45,270 bases of DNA. It comes from Lachnospiraceae bacterium (lineage in GTDB: Bacteria; Bacillota; Clostridia; Lachnospirales; Lachnospiraceae). The translations under genes were made by a program, and so were the position numbers. Location of the stretch: assembly GCA_017626095.1 (NCBI GenBank), contig JAGAJL010000025.1:1-45270 (forward strand). The letters run 5' to 3'. Below the pieces are notes generated by a model. It was not told the DNA's origin. It saw only the letters and a program-made list of their open reading frames with translations, and did not search any database. Shown here one piece after another: positions 23,191-31,875 of the stretch. Position 1 is the stretch's first letter, and every line of letters starts with the position of its first letter.

Positions 23191-24531
23191 ATGATTACAA
23201 AAGTGAAACAATTTATTAAGCAATTTCATATGATTTATCCCAATGACCATATCGTTGTCGGATTATCCGGAGGAGCCGATTCTGTCTGTCTGTTGTACTT
23301 ACTATGTCAGATAAAAAAAGAAATTCCGTTTACGCTTTCCGCCATTCATATTCACCACGGTTTGCGGAAAGAATCGGATAGAGAAGCGGCTTTTGTAAAA
23401 GAGCTTTGCGACACATGGAAGGTGCCCTGCCGCATCGAAAAAATCGATGTATATTCCTATCAGAAAGAGCACCATACTGGAATAGAGGAATCGGCCAGAA
23501 TTCTTCGCTATCAAATATTTGAACAAGAGGCTGTCAGTCAGAAAAAAATTGCACTGGCACACCATAAAAATGATCAGGCAGAAACCGTTCTTTTCCAGAT
23601 GTTTCGGGGAAGCGGTCTGCGCGGATTGAGAGGAATACAGCCGGTAAGGGATTGTTACATCCGTCCATTGCTTTGTGTAACACGCAGTCAGATTGAAGAA
23701 TTCCTTACAAAAAACGAGATTTTCTACGTGACGGATCAGAGTAATTTTGATACCACCTATGCCAGAAACTGTATCCGCCATGAGATTCTTCCGATTGCGG
23801 AAAGAGAAATCTGTACCGGAGTGACAGAGCATATATGTGCAAGTGCCGAAAGTGTCAACCTGGCATTGCAGTATTTGGATGAAGAGGCAGAAAGGCTTTT
23901 TGCCGAGTATATTGAACCAACTCAATCCGGGTGCCGGGTTGCCATCGATTGGTTGAAAAATCAGCATTCTTACATGAAGCAGGAACTGACATACCGTATG
24001 TATTCCTTCTGCTGCCAAAAAAAGAAAGACATTACCAGACAACATATACAGGCTGTTTTAGGTCTTTTGGAAGGGCAGAGTGGAAAGAAAATCAGTCTTT
24101 TGTATCAGACGAAGGCATATGTTGATCAGCATCATCTCTATCTTGAAAAGGAATGCGATATCCCAAATCCGGATATCAAAGAACCTATAGATCCGGTTGT
24201 GGAAATGAGAATTTTTTCCTATGAAAAAGATCAGAATGTGCCGAGAGGAAACTATACGAAGTGGTTTGATTATGATAAAATAAGAGAAACTGCCACATTG
24301 CGGTATCGGAAAAGCGGTGATTACTTTTTTTGTACGAAAACGGCAAGAAAAAAACTGCAGGATTATATGGTGGATGAAAAAATTCCCCTTGCAATGAGAG
24401 ACCGAATTCCCCTGATTGCGGACGGCGACCATATTATGTGGATTATCGGATACCGGATTAGTGAATATTATAAAGTTACGGATGAAACCAGACAAATTCT
24501 GGAGATTACAATGAAAGAGGAGAATACGTGA
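23191..24531 (+). CDS. tilS: tRNA(Ile)-lysidine synthase
   Basis: TilS (446 aa) puts lysine on C34 of the CAU-anticodon tRNA-Ile using ATP, so that AUA is read as isoleucine. The N-terminal PP-loop ATPase has VVGLSGGADSVCLLYLL (SGGxDS at about 25-30), HIHHGLR, LAHHKNDQAETVLFQMFRGSGLRGLRG and the RPLL motif. A TilS C-terminal domain is present (RYRKSGDYF...KKLQDYMVDEKIP, then DHIMWIIGYRISEYYKV). It starts the tilS-hpt-ftsH operon and overlaps hpt by one base (TGATG). Confidence 0.95.
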   Translation: MITKVKQFIKQFHMIYPNDHIVVGLSGGADSVCLLYLLCQIKKEIPFTLSAIHIHHGLRKESDREAAFVKELCDTWKVPCRIEKIDVYSYQKEHHTGIEESARILRYQIFEQEAVSQKKIALAHHKNDQAETVLFQMFRGSGLRGLRGIQPVRDCYIRPLLCVTRSQIEEFLTKNEIFYVTDQSNFDTTYARNCIRHEILPIAEREICTGVTEHICASAESVNLALQYLDEEAERLFAEYIEPTQSGCRVAIDWLKNQHSYMKQELTYRMYSFCCQKKKDITRQHIQAVLGLLEGQSGKKISLLYQTKAYVDQHHLYLEKECDIPNPDIKEPIDPVVEMRIFSYEKDQNVPRGNYTKWFDYDKIRETATLRYRKSGDYFFCTKTARKKLQDYMVDEKIPLAMRDRIPLIADGDHIMWIIGYRISEYYKVTDETRQILEITMKEENT

Positions 24532-25058
24532 TGAACAACAAGATCAGCGTTCTGTTGAGCGAAGAACAGATTGATGAGCGCATTGCCGAGTTGGGAGCTC
24601 AGATCAGCAAAGATTATGAAGGCGAAGAAGTATTTTTAGTATGTACTTTAAAAGGTGCCTGTTTTTTTGCTTGTGAACTGGCAAAGCGGATTACCGTCCC
24701 CGTGGCTTTGGATTTTATGTCCGTTTCAAGCTATGGGAACAGCTCCGTATCCAGCGGAAAAATTATTATGAAAAAAGATTTGGAAGAATCGATTGTCGGA
24801 AAGAACGTAATTGTGATTGAGGATATCGTGGATACCGGAAGAACGCTTAGTTATCTGTTGGACAACCTTAGACAACGCAATCCAAAATCTTTAAAGCTTT
24901 GTGCGCTTTTGGATAAGCCGGATCGCAGGGTTGTGGATATCAATGCGGATTATACCGGTTTTGAAATACCGGATTTGTTTGTTGTCGGCTATGGTCTAGA
25001 TTATGCACAAAGATATCGAAATTTACCTTATGTAGGTGTTTTGGAAGTAGAGGAGTAA
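24531..25058 (+). CDS. hpt: Hypoxanthine phosphoribosyltransferase
   Basis: A purine-salvage enzyme (175 aa) that joins hypoxanthine or guanine to PRPP. The PRPP-binding motif is VIVIEDIVDTGRTLSYL (about 97-113) and the pyrophosphate loop is CTLKGACFF (about 38-46). The C-terminal VVGYGLDYAQRYRNLPYVG is characteristic. Start at 24531 (ATG) shares a base with the tilS stop; a GTG three bases upstream is also possible. In Bacillus the same neighbours, tilS and ftsH, occur, and TilS and HprT are reported to act together on ftsH expression. Confidence 0.95.
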   Translation: MNNKISVLLSEEQIDERIAELGAQISKDYEGEEVFLVCTLKGACFFACELAKRITVPVALDFMSVSSYGNSSVSSGKIIMKKDLEESIVGKNVIVIEDIVDTGRTLSYLLDNLRQRNPKSLKLCALLDKPDRRVVDINADYTGFEIPDLFVVGYGLDYAQRYRNLPYVGVLEVEE

Positions 25059-25062
25059 GTCA

Positions 25063-26889
25063 TTGGAAAAGAAAAGACAAGGAATGGGATTTATTTTAAT
25101 CGCCATTGTAGTGCTATTGATTATTTCCGTTTTTATTGAAATGGGAAAGAGTTCGCCCCGTGAGTATACGAGGGCACAGTTTAAACAGGATATCAAGGAT
25201 GGTAAAATCAGTGAGGTTGAAATCATCCCCAATACGCAGACCCCCAGCGGTCGCCTGGAAATCCTTTTTCGCGACGGAACCACGGCGGTACTTTATGTAG
25301 CGGATGTGGAAGAGATGGAAGATTTGCTGGAAGAAAATGATATTTTCGTCATGCGTGATAACATTCCGCAGGATACCTGGTTTAAATCCATCGCTATGCC
25401 AATTCTGATTGCGGTTGTCTGCCTGATTATCTTTATGATGTTAATCAATGCATCTGCAGGTGGTGGTGCCGGTGGCAGCAAAATGATGAATTTTGGAAAA
25501 AGCCGGGCCCGTATGGTAATGGGAGATAGTAATAAAACGACTTTAAAAGATGTTGCCGGATTAAAAGAAGAAAAAGAAGAGCTTGAAGAAATCATCAGCT
25601 TTTTAAAAAATCCCGGACAGTATACGAAAGTCGGTGCCCGGATTCCCAAAGGTATTTTGTTAGAAGGACCTCCCGGTACCGGTAAAACGCTATTGGCCAA
25701 AGCCATTGCCGGAGAAGCAGGTGTTCCCTTCTTTTCGATCTCCGGTTCGGATTTTGTGGAAATGTTTGTCGGTGTCGGTGCATCCCGTGTCAGAGACCTG
25801 TTTGAAGATGCGCAGAAGAACCATCCCTGTATCGTATTTATTGATGAAATTGATGCCGTTGCCAGAAAACGTGGAACCGGTATGGGTGGCGGACATGATG
25901 AAAGAGAACAGACTTTAAACCAGTTATTGGTAGAAATGGACGGTTTTGAGGAAAATACCGGTATTATTGTGTTAGCAGCAACAAACCGTGTGGATATTTT
26001 GGATCCTGCCATTTTGCGTCCCGGCCGTTTTGACAGAAAGATTGTCATTGGACCTCCGGATGTCGGTGGGCGAGAAGAAATATTAAAGGTTCATGCCAAA
26101 AATAAACCGCTCTTAGATGATGTGGATTTAACACATATCGCGCGCACAACTGCCGGTTATACCGGTGCGGATCTGGAAAATCTCTTGAATGAATCGGCGA
26201 TTAACGCAGCAAAAGAAAGTCGCATTTTTATCAGCGCCGAAGATATCAAAAAGGCGTTTATCAAAACCGGAATCGGCACGGAAAAAAGAAGCCGCATCAT
26301 TTCTGATGAGGAAAAGAAAATTACAGCATACCATGAAGCCGGACATGCAATATTATTCCATGTACTTCCGGATGTTGGACCGGTTTATACGGTTTCCATT
26401 ATACCGACCGGTCTGGGTGCGGCAGGCTATACTATGCCCTTACCCGAAAAAGATGAAATGTTTTTAACCAAAGGAAAGATGCTCCATGAGATTATGGTTT
26501 CCCTTGGCGGGCGAATTGCCGAAGAAATCATTTTTGATGATATTACGACCGGTGCATCGAGTGATATTAAAAAGGCGACCGAGACGGCACGCCGTATGGT
26601 AACCCGTTATGGTATGTCGGAAAATATCGGAACGATCAATTACGATGAAAATGGTGATGATGTCTTTATCGGTCGTGACTTGGCCCATACCAAAGCGTAC
26701 AGTGAACAGGTTGCAGGTATGATTGATGCGGAAGTAAAAGCCATTGTGGATGACTGTTACCAAAAGGCAAAAGAGCTGATTTTGGAAAATGAAGACGTGC
26801 TTCATGCCTGTGCAGAGCTTCTACTTGAGAAAGAACGCATCACCATGGAAGAGTTTGCAGAGCTCTTTGAAGGGCGTGATGTAGAATAA
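25063..26889 (+). CDS. ftsH: ATP-dependent zinc metalloprotease FtsH
   Basis: A membrane-bound AAA+ protease (608 aa) that degrades membrane and regulatory proteins. Two membrane helices (about 8-25 and 108-130) enclose the outer domain. The AAA module has Walker A GPPGTGKT (about 203-210), Walker [12 protein letters not shown] and the second region of homology [11 protein letters not shown]. The protease zinc site is [12 protein letters not shown] (HExxH from about 424), with the third ligand in the [12 protein letters not shown] area. The start is TTG, seven bases after AGGAG; no better ATG precedes the first helix. A bidirectional terminator follows about 160 bases downstream. Confidence 0.96.
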   Translation: MEKKRQGMGFILIAIVVLLIISVFIEMGKSSPREYTRAQFKQDIKDGKISEVEIIPNTQTPSGRLEILFRDGTTAVLYVADVEEMEDLLEENDIFVMRDNIPQDTWFKSIAMPILIAVVCLIIFMMLINASAGGGAGGSKMMNFGKSRARMVMGDSNKTTLKDVAGLKEEKEELEEIISFLKNPGQYTKVGARIPKGILLEGPPGTGKTLLAKAIAGEAGVPFFSISGSDFVEMFVGVGASRVRDLFEDAQKNHPCIVFIDEIDAVARKRGTGMGGGHDEREQTLNQLLVEMDGFEENTGIIVLAATNRVDILDPAILRPGRFDRKIVIGPPDVGGREEILKVHAKNKPLLDDVDLTHIARTTAGYTGADLENLLNESAINAAKESRIFISAEDIKKAFIKTGIGTEKRSRIISDEEKKITAYHEAGHAILFHVLPDVGPVYTVSIIPTGLGAAGYTMPLPEKDEMFLTKGKMLHEIMVSLGGRIAEEIIFDDITTGASSDIKKATETARRMVTRYGMSENIGTINYDENGDDVFIGRDLAHTKAYSEQVAGMIDAEVKAIVDDCYQKAKELILENEDVLHACAELLLEKERITMEEFAELFEGRDVE

Positions 26890-27051
26890 AACGCACCGAA
26901 TTTGTGCAACATGTACAAAAAATAACCAAAACCTTTGTAATGTTTGTGAAACGTGAGAGTAGATTATTTTCAGATATTTGTTAGAATATACTTGTAACCC
27001 CCCAATACATTACATAGTTTTTTGCTATACCCCAAAAGAAATACCTTCTCG
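26890..27051 (+). other. Unassigned 3' region of ftsH
   Basis: These 160 bases carry no believable ORF. They hold an A/C-rich stretch, a run CCCCCC at about 26999-27004 and an AT-rich region, before the 27052 terminator. The distance from the ftsH stop to the terminator is longer than usual and leaves room for a small RNA, but no clear promoter pair was found. Confidence 0.3.
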
Positions 27052-27083
27052 AAAAAGACAGCTGTGCGACCGCTGTCTTTTTT
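27052..27083. terminator. Bidirectional terminator downstream of ftsH
   Basis: AAAAAGACAGC (27052-27062), a 9-nt loop and GCTGTCTTTTT (27072-27082) form an 11-bp stem with A and T runs on either side, active in form on both strands. Confidence 0.9.
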
Positions 27084-27104
27084 CCTTTTTATAAAGAAAT
27101 TTTC

Positions 27105-27335
27105 TTTTTGGATTTGTATTTTCAATATATATCTTTGCCGCCTCATACTTCGGTTTCTAGTCTTTCTAAGCGGCATGCTCACAAAATATTATGAAATGAC
27201 CGGTTTCAAAACCAGACTTCGTCTTCGGACAGTTGAAACCGGTCATTATTTTGTTCGCTCATGCCGCTAAGAAAGACACGAAACCTTGTAAAAGTCGGCG
27301 GGCAAAGATATATATTGAAAATACAAATCCAAAAA
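27105..27335. repeat. Family-A palindromic element, inverted full copy
   Basis: Perfect reverse-complement arms of 35 bp (27105-27139 and 27301-27335), starting TTTTTGGATTTGTATTTTCA. Inside, in reverse orientation to the 12981 copy, are CGGTTTCTAG/CTTAGCGGCATG blocks and the core ATGACCGG/CCGGTCAT with the GTCT-TC-AGAC-type tip. The outer arm sequence differs from other copies but is matched by its own partner arm. It fills the gap between the ftsH terminator and the GH13 promoter. Confidence 0.87.
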
Positions 27336-27360
27336 AGGAAAAATAAAACTATATAGTAGC

Positions 27361-27388
27361 ATGACAAGGGTAATTATGATATTATATA
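27361..27388 (+). promoter_or_regulatory. Promoter and direct repeats ahead of the GH13 gene
   Basis: ATGACA (27361-27366), 16-bp spacer, TATATA (27383-27388). The 11-mer GGGTAATTATG occurs in the spacer (27368-27378) and again 30 bp on, next to the ribosome site (27398-27408), so a regulator could bind both. Confidence 0.5.
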
Positions 27389-27421
27389 CAATATATGGGG
27401 TAATTATGGAGGGTGTTTTCA

Positions 27422-29521
27422 ATGCTATACAGCGATTTATCCAGAATCCAAAATAATCAGACTTATATGTCAGGCATGCGACCTGTTCTCAATAAAAGGG
27501 CTTTGTTTTCGGATATGTCATCCGAATTTGTCTGCCCCCCGGATCCAAATCCTTACAGCATCGTAACCATTAAATTCCGTGCAGCAAAAAATAATATTGA
27601 TAAAGTATACTTTGTCTGTAAAAATGAGAAACATTTGATGATGAAGTATAAAAGCGATGACCTTTTTGACTGGTATGAGTATGAGCTCGAACTGGATGAT
27701 GAAAAGGTTTCTTACTATTTCGAAGTAAGTGAGGGAAAGCTTACCTGTGTCTATGATTCTCGCGGAGTTGCCAAAAACGTGGAAGAGTATTATAAATTTG
27801 TGATTGTTCCGGGTAACCATGTGCCAAGATGGGCAAAAGGTGCCGTAATGTATCAGATTTACGTGGACCGGTTCTATAACGGAGATCCTTCCAATGACGT
27901 TCTGACAGATGAATACAATTACATTGGCGAACATGTAACCAGAGTGGAAGACTGGAATAAATATCCGGCAACGATGGGTGTCAGAGAGTTTTATGGCGGC
28001 GATTTACAGGGTGTCTTAGACAAGATGGACTATTTGCAGGATTTGGGAATCGATGTCATCTATTTCAATCCGTTATTCGTATCACCTTCCAATCATAAAT
28101 ATGATATTCAGGACTATGACTATATCGATCCCCATTTTGGAAAGATTGTGAATGATACGGGTAATTTACTCGAGCCATGGCAAAAAGAAAATAAGGATGC
28201 CACCCGGTATATTAATCGTATAGCCAACAAAGAAAACTTAGAAGCATCCAATGAACTGTTTGCAAAGGTTGTGGAAGAAGCTCATAAGCGGGGAATGAAA
28301 GTCATTTTGGACGGTGTGTTTAACCACTGCGGTTCCTTTAACAAATGGCTGGATCGCGAGCGTATTTATGAAAACTTTGAAGGATATGAAAAAGGCGCTT
28401 ATATTTCAGCCGACAGTCCTTACAGAGATTATTTTCATTTTTATGAACAAAACCGCTGGCCCTATAATCCTACTTATGATGGCTGGTGGGGACATGATAC
28501 ACTGCCAAAGCTCAATTACGAAGGTTCCAGACAGTTATATGATTATATTTTATATATCGGAAAAAAATGGGTATCCCCTCCGTACAACGCAGACGGATGG
28601 CGCCTTGACGTCGCAGCAGACTTAGGTCATTCGCCGGAGTTTAATCATCAGTTTTGGAAAGATTTTCATAAAGCGGTGCGCGAAGCCAACCCGGAAGCAA
28701 TTGTGTTGGCAGAGCACTATGGCAGTCCGAGAGAATGGATTGAAAATGGTGAATGGGATACCGTCATGAATTACGATGCTTTTATGGAACCGATCACCTG
28801 GTTTTTGACCGGAATGCAAAAGCACAGTGATGATTACAGAGAAGATTTGTATGGGAATGCCGATAGCTTCTGGGGTGCTATGCACTATCACGGAGCCGCA
28901 TTTTCCGGTGATTCGTTCCATATTGCCATGAACGAGCTTTCCAATCACGATCATTCCCGGTTTTTGACAAGAACCAACAAGCGGGTAGGTCGTGTTAATA
29001 CCATGGGACCGGAAGCCGCTAATGAGGGTGTCAATAAAGCAGTTATGCGTGAAGCTGTTACCATACAGATGACTTGGGCAGGAGCGCCGACGATATATTA
29101 TGGTGATGAAGCGGGTGTATGCGGCTTTACCGACCCGGATAACAGACGTACCTATCCCTGGGGAAATGAAGACCATGACCTGATAGAATTTCACAAGGCC
29201 ATGATTCGGATTCATAAAGAAAGCGATGCCTTTAAATTCGGAAGTTTAAAATATCTGCTTGGAGATTATAATCTGCTTGGATTTGTCCGTTTTTATGACA
29301 GAGATCATTATATTACATTAGTTAATAACAATGATTATGAATTAGAGCGTGAATACTCGGTATGGGAGTCCGGAATTCCCAGAGAATGCGAAATGGAGCG
29401 GATTATCCAGACGGATGAAAGCGGATTTACCACCGATGTTGTGAAATGTCCGGTTGTAGGTGGAAAATTGAGGATTTTGTTACCGAAAAAATCTGCGGTG
29501 GTACTACGTTACCGTCAGTAA
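27422..29521 (+). CDS. GH13 alpha-amylase-family enzyme (neopullulanase/cyclomaltodextrinase-like)
   Basis: A glycoside hydrolase of 699 aa. The N-terminal about 130 aa look like a beta-sandwich of the CBM34 type. The catalytic barrel has the four family-13 regions: DGVFNHCG, GWRLDVAADLG (nucleophile Asp), IVLAEHYG (acid/base Glu) and LSNHDHSRF (third Asp). YQIYVDRFYNGDPSNDV and the C-terminal beta-domain complete it. There is no signal peptide, so it likely acts in the cytoplasm on maltodextrins, cyclodextrins or branched oligosaccharides taken up from starch. Region IV reads NHDHSR where NHDTxR is usual. ATG 27422 lies eight bases after GGAGGG. Confidence 0.9.
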   Translation: MLYSDLSRIQNNQTYMSGMRPVLNKRALFSDMSSEFVCPPDPNPYSIVTIKFRAAKNNIDKVYFVCKNEKHLMMKYKSDDLFDWYEYELELDDEKVSYYFEVSEGKLTCVYDSRGVAKNVEEYYKFVIVPGNHVPRWAKGAVMYQIYVDRFYNGDPSNDVLTDEYNYIGEHVTRVEDWNKYPATMGVREFYGGDLQGVLDKMDYLQDLGIDVIYFNPLFVSPSNHKYDIQDYDYIDPHFGKIVNDTGNLLEPWQKENKDATRYINRIANKENLEASNELFAKVVEEAHKRGMKVILDGVFNHCGSFNKWLDRERIYENFEGYEKGAYISADSPYRDYFHFYEQNRWPYNPTYDGWWGHDTLPKLNYEGSRQLYDYILYIGKKWVSPPYNADGWRLDVAADLGHSPEFNHQFWKDFHKAVREANPEAIVLAEHYGSPREWIENGEWDTVMNYDAFMEPITWFLTGMQKHSDDYREDLYGNADSFWGAMHYHGAAFSGDSFHIAMNELSNHDHSRFLTRTNKRVGRVNTMGPEAANEGVNKAVMREAVTIQMTWAGAPTIYYGDEAGVCGFTDPDNRRTYPWGNEDHDLIEFHKAMIRIHKESDAFKFGSLKYLLGDYNLLGFVRFYDRDHYITLVNNNDYELEREYSVWESGIPRECEMERIIQTDESGFTTDVVKCPVVGGKLRILLPKKSAVVLRYRQ

Positions 29522-29584
29522 AGACATACGAAAAAGGCTTGAAAATAGGTGTCGGTTTATGGCGTTGTTTTATGTAAAAAAAAC

Positions 29585-29613
29585 TTGCATTTCCATATAA
29601 ACTGTGTTATAAA
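29585..29613 (+). promoter_or_regulatory. Promoter for the tRNA-Tyr/tRNA-Leu pair
   Basis: TTGCAT (29585-29590), 17-bp spacer, TATAAA (29608-29613). Transcription would begin about 30 bases before the first tRNA. Confidence 0.65.
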
Positions 29614-29650
29614 CTTATATTGTTAGGGCTTTGAAAAAAGTGCCTTAAAT

Positions 29651-29732
29651 GGATGGATTCCCGAGTGGCCAAAGGGGACAGACTGTAAATCTGCTGCAAC
29701 TTGCTTCGGTGGTTCGAATCCACCTCCATCCA
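29651..29732 (+). tRNA. tRNA-Tyr (GTA)
   Basis: Class II tRNA of 82 nt. The acceptor stem GGATGGA (29651-29657) pairs with TCCATCC (29725-29731), with A as discriminator. The anticodon GTA is at 29685-29687. There is a long variable arm, and the T-loop is GGTTCGAATCC. The 3' CCA is not encoded. Confidence 0.97.
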
Positions 29733-29738
29733 TTTCAT

Positions 29739-29822
29739 GCTGGTGTGGCGGAACTGGCAGACGCGCAGGACTTAAAATCCTGTGGTGGCGACATCGTACC
29801 GGTTCGATTCCGGTCACCAGCA
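29739..29822 (+). tRNA. tRNA-Leu (TAA)
   Basis: Class II tRNA of 84 nt. The acceptor stem GCTGGTG (29739-29745) pairs with CACCAGC (29815-29821), with A as discriminator. The anticodon TAA (29773-29775) lies in the loop CTTAAAA. There is a variable arm and a GGTTCGATTCC T-arm. CCA is not encoded. It lies six bases after tRNA-Tyr, in the same transcript. Confidence 0.97.
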
Positions 29823-29826
29823 TCTA

Positions 29827-29871
29827 AAAAAATGTCTCGGATTCTTTTTAAAAGGGTTCGGGGCATTTTTA
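29827..29871. terminator. Bidirectional terminator between tRNAs and the convergent regulator
   Basis: AATGTCTCGGAT pairs with GTTCGGGGCATT allowing G-T pairs, with A-run and T-run on the two sides. It can end the tRNA transcript (plus strand) and the regulator transcript (minus strand, stop at 29874). Confidence 0.75.
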
Positions 29872-29873
29872 TA

Positions 29874-31607
29874 TTATAAAAACACAGGTGCAATAAAGTT
29901 TTGCAGGGCATGAACCATTTTCGGATAATAAATTACAAAATGGATGACCGGCGTTTTGCTTTTAGAAATCAAAACACGGGAATCCGGTATAATCTGTATC
30001 TGGATATTACGAAATACCGGATTTTCATTTAGTTTTAAATGGTAATTCTCATGTTTTTGTGCAAATTCCTTTGAAAGGTTTATATGCTGTACATATTGAT
30101 CGTAAGTATAGGCGATTTCTTTTTCAAAAAACAGTCTCGAAAGAGGGAGGTTCAGGGGAGTTTTTGAAAATTCTTCACGGGATATTAACGGGATATCATC
30201 CGTAATCCTGTTTTGCTTTAAAGTTGTCATGGTATGTGCAACCTGTTGTTCATAAAAACGCAGAATGGAAGAAGTTTCTTCATCGGATAGGTTTTCATTT
30301 TGCATAATCTGCAACAAAAGCTCCTTTGATAATGTATAAATAGGAAGCGAAGACAAAATATTGTATTGATCGTTTTCTTCTTCTGCTGTTTTTTTCAAAA
30401 AAGTTTCAAAACGAAAGGCGTCATCTTTTGTATATATTTCCATTAAAGGTGATGCTTTTTGCAGCAAATGGTCGGCCTTTTTATGAAAATAAGCCAATTC
30501 TTCTTTGCCTGTACTCAGATGATACTTGCCATCTTCGTGATATCCGTCAATACATTCACCGGAAAGTGCGACCACGCCGGATACATAGGTAAAATGATGA
30601 TAAATCTCCGTGGAAATATTTTTGAAATGATAAGGTGAAATCTGCCCGGTCATATATAACGGAATCCATGCTTCAAGTCCTAACATCATTTCTTCAAAAG
30701 GTCTGTCAACATTGTGGATAATATTCAGGTGGAGTCCCTTTTTTAAAGCCATCGCAATGGCAAACATCCATTTTTTATTAAAGTCCATATCCTCTGCAAG
30801 CTTTGTCATTGGCATATCGGAACACATAAAAATCGGTTCATAAGACTTTGATAATACTGTTGCCTTAAAAAAATCCAGCTCTCCATGGCGCATCTGCTCA
30901 ATTCCGTAGTATGTTTTGGAAACGGGAAAATAAAAGGGAACATGGGGAACCTTGAGTTTATCAAAATGAATGGCACGGATATATTCATCCAGATTGAAAT
31001 CATCCAGCTTTTTTAAAAAGGTTTCCATCTGTTTGTCAGTAGTATCTGTATGATTTAAAAAGAGAGCATCTTTAATGCAGGATGCAAAGGCTGTCTCATT
31101 AGATAAGTCCGAAACGTCACAGCCTGTATAGTCGGAAAAAAAATCTTTTGCACTTTGATCCGCATGGTGTTTTACGATATAGTTACACAACAAGTCCGCA
31201 AAGGCATCCAAATTATTGGGATGTCTTTGACCGGAGCGAATGCGGTACAGATAAGAAAGATCAAAGTTAATAGCAGTTGCTAACTCTTTCATATTGATTT
31301 TGATAGAATCGGAAATCGTTGCAAAGTTTTTGGAAAAAGCATCATATTGGTCTGTCTGGTCCGTTAAAGCCTTTTTTAGTTCAAAATAAACTTCCTTTTC
31401 TTTGATATCAGGAATATTTTTATCTATAGCAATCTGCACAATGCCGTTTACCAGACTTTGTAATTGCTCGCTGTCGGCAAACGGTTTTCTCTCACCGGTC
31501 TTATAACGGCTGATGGTGGAGGCAGACAGCCCCGATGCATCGGCTAAATCCTTGATACTGCAGTCCAATCTGTCAATATACTTGTTAAACGAATCCTGAA
31601 AAGTCAT
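29874..31607 (-). CDS. Large XRE-type regulator with two HTH-like segments
   Basis: A protein of 577 aa. The N-terminal HTH is XRE-like: SIKDLADASGLSASTISRYKTGERKPFADSEQL (about 17-49). A second, similar HTH-like segment follows at about 115-150: NMKELATAINFDLSYLYRIRSGQRHPNNLDAFADLL. The remaining about 420 aa are not recognised; they are soluble and mixed helix/strand, with short motifs such as HNVDRPFEEMMLGLEAWIPLYMTGQI. The start at 31607 follows AAAGGGGATT on the minus strand; the upstream ATG at 31646 is less well placed. Promoter at 31693-31721. It is divergent from the secreted DUF4214 gene and may control it or itself; this is an inference from position. Confidence 0.78.
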   Translation of the reverse strand: MTFQDSFNKYIDRLDCSIKDLADASGLSASTISRYKTGERKPFADSEQLQSLVNGIVQIAIDKNIPDIKEKEVYFELKKALTDQTDQYDAFSKNFATISDSIKINMKELATAINFDLSYLYRIRSGQRHPNNLDAFADLLCNYIVKHHADQSAKDFFSDYTGCDVSDLSNETAFASCIKDALFLNHTDTTDKQMETFLKKLDDFNLDEYIRAIHFDKLKVPHVPFYFPVSKTYYGIEQMRHGELDFFKATVLSKSYEPIFMCSDMPMTKLAEDMDFNKKWMFAIAMALKKGLHLNIIHNVDRPFEEMMLGLEAWIPLYMTGQISPYHFKNISTEIYHHFTYVSGVVALSGECIDGYHEDGKYHLSTGKEELAYFHKKADHLLQKASPLMEIYTKDDAFRFETFLKKTAEEENDQYNILSSLPIYTLSKELLLQIMQNENLSDEETSSILRFYEQQVAHTMTTLKQNRITDDIPLISREEFSKTPLNLPLSRLFFEKEIAYTYDQYVQHINLSKEFAQKHENYHLKLNENPVFRNIQIQIIPDSRVLISKSKTPVIHFVIYYPKMVHALQNFIAPVFL

Positions 31608-31692
31608 AGAATAATCCCCTTTGTGGCAACCTTTATCCATATACATAATTCTGAGTTAGCTACTATTTAGATGATCTATACGATATAACTCT

Positions 31693-31721
31693 ATTATAAA
31701 AGATAGCATGCTGTATGAAAA
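31693..31721 (-). promoter_or_regulatory. Sigma-A promoter of the large regulator
   Basis: On the minus strand TTTTCA (31716-31721), a 17-bp spacer (31699-31715) and TATAAT (31693-31698), about 85 bp upstream of the start. Confidence 0.6.
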
Positions 31722-31875
31722 GTAAAATTGTCAAAACAGGCAAATGACAAAAGTGGGAATGTACTTTAAATTCATTTGCAAAAAATGATATATTTCTAAA
31801 TAAATAGAATTGCATATTTTGCAGAGCAATGATGTGATTCTGATACATACATTATAAACTGTAGGAGGGAAAAAG

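Noticed and set aside
23302-24045. 247-aa ORF on the minus strand inside tilS
   Set aside because: It lies opposite a clear tilS, its translation has no family motif, and it shows no ribosome site; it is an antisense shadow.
25293-26048. 251-aa ORF on the minus strand inside ftsH
   Set aside because: It is Ser/Pro-rich and opposite the conserved AAA module of ftsH; the composition is that of antisense translation.
28622-29215. 197-aa ORF on the minus strand inside the GH13 gene
   Set aside because: It has no recognisable domain and covers the catalytic regions of the GH13 enzyme on the other strand.
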